Assembly: GCF_022668875.1 (NCBI RefSeq)
Contig: NZ_JAKGCR010000017.1
Span: 1 to 64,000, forward strand
Source of the DNA: Domibacillus sp. PGB-M46
GTDB lineage: Bacteria > Bacillota > Bacilli > Bacillales > Domibacillaceae
Direction: 5' to 3'
DNA length: 64,000 nt
Shown here in pieces: positions 45,721 to 53,020 of this stretch. The notes below the pieces were generated by a model, which saw only the letters and a program-made list of their open reading frames with translations, was not told where the DNA came from and made no database searches. The position numbers were made by a program, and so were the translations under genes. The number at the start of each line of letters is the position of its first letter. Within the stretch, counting starts at the first letter, position 1.

Positions 45721-45918
45721 GCCTCCTTATTCATGATTTAAACCTTACTTGATTTATTATATCTTGAAGCAAGTATACAGTATTACGTTTTAGTCTTTAT
45801 TTTAGTTTCATATTTTTTAAAAAGGTAGGAAAATTCATTATTTGGACACATACAGAAAAAATTAGATTGTAGAAAAATAAATTCCAATCAGCGATTTAAC
45901 AAAATTAAGAAGAAAAAG

Positions 45919-45965
45919 ACTCATGATTATACCCGGGGACTGCCCCCAAGAAAATCATGAGCCTC
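45919..45965. terminator. Hairpin in the intergenic region
   Basis: Outer stem ACTCATGATT / AAATCATGAG with an inner CCGGGG/CCCC arm. It could terminate transcription from either side, but there is no adjacent gene end. Confidence 0.4.
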
Positions 45966-46106
45966 TTATATTTCTATTACACACATTAACACTTAAAATC
46001 TGCGCAAAATACCATCAAAAGTGACACACAAATCGTTAGAAATAGTAGGATTAGAAAAATACATTCACACTACATTTTTATGCATCATAATACTAAAATT
46101 AAAAAC

Positions 46107-46200
46107 AAAAAATTCGAACTTTTGACGTGTCAAGAGACATGCCCGGTTCGGCCCTGCTCTCATCCCATCTCTGAAGAAGTGGCTTTCCCGCTTAGAAAGT
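46107..46200 (+). repeat. TnpB-element left-end relic (inverted)
   Basis: Reading from AATTCGAACTTTTGAC to GGCTTTCCCGCTTAGAAAG this stretch is the reverse complement, with changes, of the sequence left of the intact tnpB (50264-50360): shared GGTTCG, CTCTCATCCCA, CTGAAGAAGTGG and CTTTCCCGCTT. It marks a lost copy of the same element family. Confidence 0.65.
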
Positions 46201-46292
46201 CTGTAAATCCTCCATATATTCTTCCTTTTGGTTCTTCACCAATTGCTTTGATAATAGAAACAATTGCTCGTGAACCTCTCCACCTAAATCAA

Positions 46293-46331
46293 AGATTTTG
46301 AAGGGGAATACGGCGCTAATTTTTTGTTCAA
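46293..46331 (-). repeat. Dispersed repeat copy
   Basis: Reverse complement of the 34573-34612 repeat with one difference in 39 positions (GTATTCCCC for GCATTCCCC). It lies about 90 bp after the TnpB-element end relic. The next 340 bp, to 46673, show no feature. Confidence 0.8.
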
Positions 46332-46673
46332 TTTTTACTTTGCTGAAATGATTATATCGCCTTAAAGCCCACCACCTCTATCACATACTTAATTGATTCC
46401 ATCATGATTGTTTGATCTTACTGTACTACCGATTAGACAGGAATACATTGATATTTAGTGCCACATATCAAATCCAAAAGTATATTGCAAAAGCCGACAA
46501 AGAGAATTAATATTCTTCTATATCTTTACTACTGATAAAATTTTGGGTGTATAGCAAAAGACAGGATCTATTTCTTGATTAAAAGACCATCCCTATTTTT
46601 TGCTATAAATCCGAATACAATATAATTAGATGTATGTTAAATTAAAAACGAAACTGCTGCGTATTTTGTCCAA

Positions 46674-47549
46674 TCAGTTTGTTCTCTGCTTATTAAAAGG
46701 GAGAACGACCTTCCAACAGGTTCCTTTCCCCACCTCGCTTTCTACACTTATTTTCCCATTCAACTCATTTAGAATTTTAAACGAAACCAGCATACCGAGC
46801 CCTGTTCCATTTTCTTTTGTAGTAAAGTATGGCTTCCCAAGACAGTTGATTTGCGCTTCTGTCATGCCTATCCCTTCATCCTTGATATCGATCTGCACAG
46901 CAGTTATACACTCAGTAAGCTTGATATGTAATCTGCCCCCGTCCGGCATAGCTTCAATACTATTTTTCATAATATTAAGCAAAAATTGCCCGAACTTTCC
47001 CCCTTCAATCCAAATGAAAGAATCTTTATTTTCTTCAAAGGAAAAGCTTATTTGGACATTGTTCATATTCGCTAAAGGAGTCAGAACATTAATCACACGC
47101 TGGACTTCTTTGAAAACAATCACTATTTCCTTTTTGTCAACTTCTGTCCTTGCAAAGCTCAAATAGTCAGTAAGGATTTCCGAAGCGCGATCTAATTCTT
47201 CAATTGCCGTATTTAAGTAGCTGCTTCTATCTGCTGAAGACAGATTATCATCTAAGGAAAGCTGCATAAATCCTTTTACTACAGTTAACGGGTTTCTTAC
47301 TTCATGAGAAATGCTTGCAGCAAGATGACTGACCATTTCTAACTTTTCTATATTTATTAACTTTTGGCTTAAAGCTCCGTTGCATGGTACAACAGAAAGC
47401 AGCGGTTGAGATTCTTTAGAACCGGACTTGCCACTAGAAACAGCAGAGTTATGGCCGCCCGAGCTATTTTTTTCTAATTGTTCAATAAGACTGGTCTGGT
47501 ATTCGATAATAGCAATTAAATCCTTTTTTGAAAGCGTTCTCAAAGGCAT
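46674..47549 (-). CDS. Soluble sporulation-type histidine kinase
   Basis: Cytosolic sensor kinase of 294 residues (from the GTG) or 291 (from the ATG at 47549, SD AGGAAG). H-box SHEVRNPLTVVKGF with His85 (from the longer start), N-box NIMKNSIEAMPDGG, G1 DEGIGM, F-box FTTKENGTGLGM, G2. The dimerisation/H-box type matches KinA-E-like kinases that feed the Spo0 phosphorelay. N-terminal 65 residues lack PAS or TM segments. No response regulator gene is nearby. A TPP riboswitch with terminator lies 300 bp upstream. Confidence 0.9.
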   Translation of the reverse strand: MPLRTLSKKDLIAIIEYQTSLIEQLEKNSSGGHNSAVSSGKSGSKESQPLLSVVPCNGALSQKLINIEKLEMVSHLAASISHEVRNPLTVVKGFMQLSLDDNLSSADRSSYLNTAIEELDRASEILTDYLSFARTEVDKKEIVIVFKEVQRVINVLTPLANMNNVQISFSFEENKDSFIWIEGGKFGQFLLNIMKNSIEAMPDGGRLHIKLTECITAVQIDIKDEGIGMTEAQINCLGKPYFTTKENGTGLGMLVSFKILNELNGKISVESEVGKGTCWKVVLPFNKQRTN

Positions 47550-47854
47550 AAGTTTCACTTCCTCTCCGAATGGCTGCCTAGCCTCATTCCGATAATATAT
47601 TTCAATGAAAATTTTATATTTTATTTAAAAATAACATGCTAAATACCTTTAGAATAGGTAAATTGTAATAAATACATCATGTTTTTAATTTATCCCTGTT
47701 CCAATTCTTTATTTTTTTGATCTATACTCTACGGAATATCTGGTTACTTAAATTAATATCTTTCTATATATCACTGTGTTTTTCTTAGGATAATTTGTTT
47801 TATACTGTTTTGCTGTTGATTCATGTTTGTTAATTCACTCATTTTGTATAAATA

Positions 47855-47881
47855 TAAAAAACACTTTGCGCAGGCAAAGTG
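47855..47881 (-). terminator. Terminator of the TPP riboswitch
   Basis: Minus-strand stem CACTTTGCC / GCGCAAAGTG followed by TTTTTTATATT, immediately downstream of the TPP aptamer. Confidence 0.85.
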
Positions 47882-47896
47882 TCGATAGGTATGATT

Positions 47897-47992
47897 CTTC
47901 CCACTTTCCCTACGCTGGCATTACCCAACAGGTGATCACGGTCTACAACGGGTTAGTTGTACTCTCAGCCTGATCCCACAGGCTCCCGACGG
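47897..47992 (-). ncRNA. TPP (THI-box) riboswitch
   Basis: Minus strand contains GGGAGCC, GGCTGAGAG, AACCCG, ACCTGTTGGGTAATGCC and AGCGTAGGGAA in the order of the thiamine pyrophosphate aptamer; the CTGAGA and GTAATGCCAGCGTAGGGAA blocks are nearly invariant. A terminator follows directly. No thiamine-biosynthesis or transport gene is found downstream; the next gene is a histidine kinase 300 bp away. Confidence 0.95.
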
Positions 47993-48155
47993 TTTGTTTG
48001 ATTCAAATTCTACTCTTTATTCCTTTTTAATGCAACGGGATTTTTTATAAAGAAAAAACGATCCCTTTTCTGTTCGTTTCTTTACCTATTTTTAAACGGA
48101 CAAAGCGTTTATCCAAGAACAAATTAATTGTACTTAAAAACTGTAAGTACTAAGA

Positions 48156-48974
48156 CTACTTAATACTTTCTAATGCCTGCTTTACATTCGCATAAGACTC
48201 AATTGTAGACAAGCTGATCCCGCTATTTATCACAGTTTGTGCTAATTCAGGCCGCAGACCTGTGGTAATAACATGCACTCCCATTAAACGAAGCATTTCT
48301 CCTATTTGATAAAGATACTCTGCAATTTGTTTATTGATTGTTAAAATACCCGAAAAATCAGCAATCACATGGTCTACCTCCAGGATGGGAATTTTAGGAA
48401 CAACATGTTCCATGATATGATTTGCTTTGTAAGCATCTATATCACCAACCAACGGAAGAATCACAATTCCATCTTTTACGGGTACGAGAGGCGCCGATAA
48501 TGCAGCCAATTCCTTTTGAGTTTCTTCTCTAAATTGATCTGAAAGGCGTTCGAAAGCAAAAATAGTTTCGTTTAAGCTGATATCTAACATCATGTTGATT
48601 TGTTTTATGATCAGAGCATTTTCTTTTAAAGATAACCCAAGCTCTGTACTAACTCTTGTGAAGATTTCGTTAAAAACAGTTCTGGTTGGAGGATAACGGA
48701 CAACAATTTCCGAGATTTTCCCTCCTGATGATACTTGCATAGCTGCATTCTTCTTACTCCATTCGATGAGGGTATTCGGAACTGTATCTTGATCTTCATC
48801 CATAAGTGATTCCCCCAAAAAGCCCAAAAGCTCCACATACATGTGGATAGCTTGTTCTTTCTCCCAAAGTGGAATATTTAAATTCATTTTATGAAGAACA
48901 GCTTCAACTACTTCACCAGCTAGAAGCTCTGCATTTTCAGCCATATATTTTGATAAATTTATAAACGAAGCCAT
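48156..48974 (-). CDS. RsbR-family stressosome protein
   Basis: Protein of 272 residues: N-terminal helical RsbR-type sensory domain (about 1-140), linker, then a STAS domain (about 160-270: DGIVILPLVGDIDAYKANHIM, VIADFSGI, GVHVITTGLRPELAQTVI). Similar proteins form the stressosome with RsbS and RsbT and release RsbT towards RsbU and sigma-B. At the position where RsbRA has its first phosphorylatable Asp-Thr (VVDTxVA) this protein reads TINKQIA, so that site appears lost; the AQT threonine remains. rsbS/rsbT genes are not nearby. SD AAAGGCG. Confidence 0.88.
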   Translation of the reverse strand: MASFINLSKYMAENAELLAGEVVEAVLHKMNLNIPLWEKEQAIHMYVELLGFLGESLMDEDQDTVPNTLIEWSKKNAAMQVSSGGKISEIVVRYPPTRTVFNEIFTRVSTELGLSLKENALIIKQINMMLDISLNETIFAFERLSDQFREETQKELAALSAPLVPVKDGIVILPLVGDIDAYKANHIMEHVVPKIPILEVDHVIADFSGILTINKQIAEYLYQIGEMLRLMGVHVITTGLRPELAQTVINSGISLSTIESYANVKQALESIK

Positions 48975-49638
48975 TCGTCATCACGCCTTTTTCTTTAGTC
49001 GTTAACTTATTATAAACTTCGTATCATGAATATACTGTGGGAAAATTTGTATCATGTTATACTTTCTAATAAAAAACTTTTGTTTATTGGACCCGTGTCG
49101 ACAAAAAGCGTATATAATCCGTTTAGCGGTTATCCGCTTTTTATTGATTGAGGTTAGTATCTTACATAATCAATCCTTAGAGGAATGAAGTGTACTGATA
49201 CATGAGATAAGACGGCTAATATGATAATAAACTAACCGTTAGTAAAAGTGAATATGAATATGAATCCATATAGGCGCATTGCTGGAATGAAAAAATGCAT
49301 TTAAAAGGGGAAATATTGAAAATAAACTCCGGTACCCGCCCGTGTATTGGAGAGTTACATGGGGAAATATTAATGAAGTGCAGCGTGTCTTAAATATGAC
49401 AAGGAAATTATTTAAGCTAAAGAAATTTTACATACTTGTTATAAAAACAGTTGTAACTACCTTTTATTTTTCATACTTCATTAGGTTTAGAGGGTGCTTT
49501 TATTATTAGCCGGTGCTGATTTCACACATTATCGTTTTTTCAGGTTAGTCCATAAAGCAGTAATTTTACACATGGCTCGGCTCAAAAACCTGTATCTGAA
49601 CGTGTGTGTGTTTGAGAAAAGATGACCGACAAGACCAG
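48975..49638. other. Gene-free stretch
   Basis: About 660 bp. It contains an AAAAAGCG...CGCTTTTT hairpin at about 49104-49144 and a 25-codon TTG-started frame with SD AAAAGGGG near 49318-49395. Neither has convincing support as a gene. I see no RNA gene. Confidence 0.4.
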
Positions 49639-49671
49639 TAAAAAAGCCCGTCGAAGGTTCTCGAACGGGCT
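49639..49671 (-). terminator. Terminator of yndM
   Basis: Minus-strand stem AGCCCGTTCGA / TCGACGGGCT followed by TTTTTT, 100 bp downstream of the yndM stop. Confidence 0.85.
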
Positions 49672-49774
49672 ACTTCGTTGTTCTTTTTAAGTTTTTATTC
49701 ATTAGATTGTAAAATAAAAGAATAGAATTTCTTATGATAATGCGTACCGTCATAAGAATCCCCTGCTTTACATG

Positions 49775-50185
49775 TTACTCAACACGAGAGTGAGCATGCT
49801 TTTCATCAAAAACGTGTCTATCAAGATATTTGTGGAAGAACCATTCACCAACTGCAATAGCAATTGCCGAGATAAAAGAAGCTGCTAGAACATCTCCATC
49901 ATTGATAAATAGTGATTTACCCATAAGCCAAACGACAAAGAAAGCTAATACGGCATCCGATACAGTCGCAATACCATTTCTCTTAGAGTGATCTGCATTA
50001 CGCTCACGATCATCACCTGCTTTGCGGAATACAAGCAAGTCCCCAACTACATAAGCGAGAATTGTAAGAACAGCACTGATAAGGAGCGTATCGCTGAACT
50101 CCCCATCGTACATTCCAGTAAGTACAATCCCAAGTACGACTGTGACCATCACAAATTTAATAATAAGTGCTTTTACATGATCCAT
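49775..50185 (-). CDS. yndM: YndM family membrane protein (DUF2512)
   Basis: Small integral membrane protein of about 136 residues with four predicted helices: VKALIIKFVMVTVVLGIVL, ISAVLTILAYVVGDLLVF, ATVSDAVLAFFVVWLMG and AIAIAVGEWFFHKYL. Function unknown; the family is confined to Bacillaceae-like bacteria. Start ATG at 50185 with GGAGG 8 nt away; the ATG two codons earlier is too close to the SD. Single gene with its own terminator. Confidence 0.9.
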   Translation of the reverse strand: MDHVKALIIKFVMVTVVLGIVLTGMYDGEFSDTLLISAVLTILAYVVGDLLVFRKAGDDRERNADHSKRNGIATVSDAVLAFFVVWLMGKSLFINDGDVLAASFISAIAIAVGEWFFHKYLDRHVFDEKHAHSRVE

Positions 50186-50263
50186 GTTCATTTCCTCCTT
50201 TTTCTTTGATGCTCATTTAATACCCTAAATAGAAATAATAAACACCTGCTTTGTTTTTTTTAC

Positions 50264-50360
50264 AGACTTTCCAAGCGGGAAAGCCCACTTTTTCAGAGGT
50301 GGGATGAGAGCGAGGTCGAACCGGACATGTCTTCAGGTATGTCAAAGGTTCGATTTTTTT
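50264..50360 (+). repeat. Left end of the TnpB element
   Basis: Hairpin-rich sequence between yndM and tnpB: AAGCGGGAAAGCCCAC, TTTCAGAGGTGGGATG, and GGTCGAACCGGACATG with the AGGTATGTC complement. A degraded inverted copy lies at 46107-46200. It likely marks the outer-left boundary of the element. Confidence 0.6.
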
Positions 50361-50445
50361 ATTTTTTAAAATTTTAGCATTTGCGTAACGAACATAGGTT
50401 TTGTATACTTGTTCTATAAAAGAAAATTGGAAAGGAGGCTTAAAA

Positions 50446-51525
50446 GTGGAAACTATTTCATTAAGGTTGGAGCTAATGAAACCAACGGAAACAAAGAAAC
50501 AGATGTATCAAAAAATGACCGAATTAAATACTTCTTTTTCAAACTGGCTGCTAAGTTATGAAGAACTGTCTAAAGCAACGTCCAAGGTCTACAAGCTTTT
50601 TTCGCAAGAAAAACTACCTTCGGCAGTAGTGAATCAAACCATCCGTGAAGTGAAATCCAAGAAAAAGAATCAAAAAGCAAAAACGTTTCGCCGTTTCTGG
50701 TGCGGTTTTAACAATCAAAACCTCGCTATCGAAAAGGAAAATGGTTTATATAAGCTGTCTTTCCCTACATTAGAAAAGAGAATTGGTGTACCGGTTATCG
50801 CAGAAGTGTATCAGCAGCACTGGCTGGATAACATTCTTTCCGGGCAGGCAAAACAAGGAGCCGCTGAGCTGTATGAGAAAAAAGGCAAATGGTATATCTC
50901 GCTTTCTATTTCGTTTGAACCAAAACGAGCTGCTTCTTCATCAAAAGTGATGGGCATCGATGTAGGGCTGAGCTATTTAGCTGCTGCCTCGGTTGGTACG
51001 AAAACGCTCTTCTTTCGCGGAAACGAGGCTGCTTTCATTCGAAGAACATTTTCTTCAAGAAGAAAAAAGTTAGGAAAGCGAAAGCTTCTCTCCGTTATTA
51101 AAAAATCGAAAAACAAAGAATCACAGTGGATGAAAAATCTAAATCATAAAATGAGCCGGCAAATTGTTCGTTTCGCTGCAGAGAACGGTGTTCGCTGCAT
51201 TCGAATGGAAGATTTGACGGGTATTCGTCGTAAAGCAAAATCAAAAAAAGACGCAGGCAGAAATCTGCATTCCTGGGCACATTATCAGCTTCAACAGTTT
51301 ATTGAATACAAAGCAAAAATGGCTGGTATTCAAGTTGAGTACGTGAATCCATATCACACTTCCCAAACGTGTAAATGTGGCCATGTAGACAAAAAGAATC
51401 GAAAAAGACACACGTTTACGTGTGTCAAATGCCAGTACACACTTCACGCTGATGTAAATGCGGCCATTAATATTTCGAAAGCCATCAGCGGCCTTGCAAA
51501 AAAGAAAGACAAGCAAGCAGCTTAA
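50446..51525 (+). CDS. tnpB: TnpB RNA-guided nuclease (IS200/IS605 accessory protein)
   Basis: Full-length TnpB of about 359 residues. GTG start with GGAGG 7 nt away. N-terminal wedge/REC region (1-160), RuvC acids Asp172 (GIDVGLSYLA), Glu255 (RMEDLTGIRR) and Asp336 (HADVNAAINI), and a zinc ribbon with Cys309, Cys311, Cys326, Cys329. Family members cut DNA guided by an omegaRNA from the 3' end of the element and help retain it. No TnpA is seen, so movement would need a transposase in trans. The 3' RNA region is intact downstream. Confidence 0.95.
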   Translation: METISLRLELMKPTETKKQMYQKMTELNTSFSNWLLSYEELSKATSKVYKLFSQEKLPSAVVNQTIREVKSKKKNQKAKTFRRFWCGFNNQNLAIEKENGLYKLSFPTLEKRIGVPVIAEVYQQHWLDNILSGQAKQGAAELYEKKGKWYISLSISFEPKRAASSSKVMGIDVGLSYLAAASVGTKTLFFRGNEAAFIRRTFSSRRKKLGKRKLLSVIKKSKNKESQWMKNLNHKMSRQIVRFAAENGVRCIRMEDLTGIRRKAKSKKDAGRNLHSWAHYQLQQFIEYKAKMAGIQVEYVNPYHTSQTCKCGHVDKKNRKRHTFTCVKCQYTLHADVNAAINISKAISGLAKKKDKQAA

Positions 51526-51732
51526 CACCTAGTCCTGTGGTAACAGCAGGACCGCCTGTAAGGTACATGTATGCCGAAGGCATACATAACGAAGCAGGAT
51601 GGGCTGATGACACCGCCCCTAACTGAAGGCGAATTCTAAACAGAAATGGACAGTGAATGGTTCCGCACTTCAGAATCCCACCCGTCTCACCGCAAGGTGA
51701 AGGGCTTGCGGCTTTAGCCGTGGGAGTGTCAA
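51480..51732 (+). ncRNA. omegaRNA / right end of the TnpB element
   Basis: Overlapping the tnpB 3' end and following its stop is a structured region (AGTCCTGTGG/CCGCCTGTAAGG, TATGCCGAAGGCATA hairpin, TCACCGCAAGGTGA hairpin) ending GCGGCTTTAGCCGTGGGAG and TGTCAA, the usual right-end hairpin of such elements. The sequence right after 51732 would serve as the guide. Confidence 0.75.
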
Positions 51733-51734
51733 AT

Positions 51735-52440
51735 CCATCATGGTACAGGAAAATCTTTTAAGATTAACTTGCCATTTTTCTTTACTTAATTCTTTATACA
51801 CAACAAGCCGAATGTGTCCGACCCTTCGGAACTGTCTTACGGCAATTATGAAAGACCCTTTTATCCTTTTTGTGCTGGAAGTTCCTACGTTGTTCGAAAT
51901 GGTAAAGTTGCAGACGACGGGTTACGCAATTTCTGGATGGTTTACAGATGCCTTAACAATTGCCGCCGAGCTCTCCTCCCCAAAAGTTTATTCCGATTTA
52001 TGGGATATGCAGCTTTATTTAATTGAAGGAATGGATCACAAAAACGTGCTTTCACTCGACCGTAGATTTTATCAGAAAAAAATTAATAAACTTGCAGAAG
52101 TTACAGGCCAAAAAACGGTGCTGCTGCCCTATGCATGCCCAGCTAAAAAATGAAGTAAAAAAGATCGATGGATCATTCACACATGAAAGATGCCCGGTTA
52201 AATGGTGTTTCTGTTGAGTTAGCGGAATTTATTAAGCGCTCCGTTAAATAGGGGCATGTACGGCATGCACTAGAATATGAGGCACTCGGCATCGAGCCGG
52301 AAAAGGAACTACTGTCAATATTGTTGTCCGTGGATATTAAGGACTTGGCTGAGGAACAGACCAGCGAAAGTATGCAAGACATTGCCGCGGAAATCTTCGA
52401 AGAATTGTGTCACAGAGAAAGAAACTTCAGCGGTACTACC
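51735..52440 (+). pseudogene. Decayed genes of unknown family
   Basis: Right after the TnpB element several broken frames run: SELSYGNYERPFYPFCAGSS, SGWFTDALTIAAELSSPKVY and LDRRFYQKKINKLAEVTG in different frames. From 52163 to 52380 the sequence is about three-quarters identical to the end of the unknown gene at 36.7-37.2 kb (MKDARLNGVSVEL) with an internal TAG. Whatever gene stood here is no longer functional. Confidence 0.6.
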
Positions 52441-52631
52441 CGTTAACAATTATATTTTATAAAGCAAAACGGAGCTGATCAGTAAGGATTAGCTCTTTGT
52501 TTTATAGCCCCCCAAGTTTAGAAAGGAGCCGCAGGTGATTATTCTTGTTTGTCCGTACCTGTCTTTCTAAGATTATGGAAAACAAATAGAAAGGCTGACA
52601 GCATTTTTACAATTCAATAACAATAACCAAA

Positions 52632-52651
52632 CCCCCTCGGCATAGAGGAGG
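52632..52651 (-). terminator. Weak terminator candidate at the end of the pterin/partner-switch operon
   Basis: Minus-strand CCTC/GAGG short stem with a TATGCC loop, followed by GGGTTTGG. Weak, but it is the only hairpin near the end of the operon at 52691. Confidence 0.35.
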
Positions 52652-52690
52652 CTTTTAATGTACATTTTAACGTTCTAAGAAAATACGTAC

Positions 52691-53005
52691 TTAAATAAAT
52701 GTGTCTTCCCCTAAAATTTCAGGAATTTGAAGCATTTCGAATATAAACTGAACATCCTCATTCACTTGAGAAATAGTGACTTTAACTCCTTTTGCTTTCA
52801 AAGATTGAACGATAGTTAACAGTAAACCCATTCCCGATGAATCGACAAATGGCACGTTTTCAAAATTAATATTCACTAGCTTGTAATTCTCTATAGCAGG
52901 CAGTAATTCTTCTTCCACTACTTCAGTGGAATCAATATCTAAATCACCATTGAACAACACAATAAGATTCTCATCTGCCGTCTCTTTCAGTAAAAAATCA
53001 ATCAC
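52691..53005 (-). CDS. STAS-domain anti-sigma-antagonist-like protein
   Basis: A 104-residue STAS protein of the RsbV/SpoIIAA type. The phosphorylation loop reads FVDSSGMG with Ser57 at the SpoIIAA Ser58 position. In partner switching it would be phosphorylated by a serine kinase (a candidate is the ATPase at 60.6-61.6 kb) and dephosphorylated by the PP2C phosphatase encoded three genes upstream. GTG start with GGAGG. Last gene of the c-di-GMP-controlled operon, 16 bp after the FapA-like gene. Confidence 0.92.
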   Translation of the reverse strand: MIDFLLKETADENLIVLFNGDLDIDSTEVVEEELLPAIENYKLVNINFENVPFVDSSGMGLLLTIVQSLKAKGVKVTISQVNEDVQFIFEMLQIPEILGEDTFI

Positions 53006-53020
53006 GCAGTTCCCTCCATG

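Noticed and set aside
47580-47850. Possible small thiamine gene between TPP riboswitch and kinase
   Set aside because: All frames are broken within a few dozen codons, and there is no SD.
49318-49395. 25-codon TTG-started frame preceded by AAAAGGGG
   Set aside because: Too short and without supporting terminator, conservation or context to call a gene.
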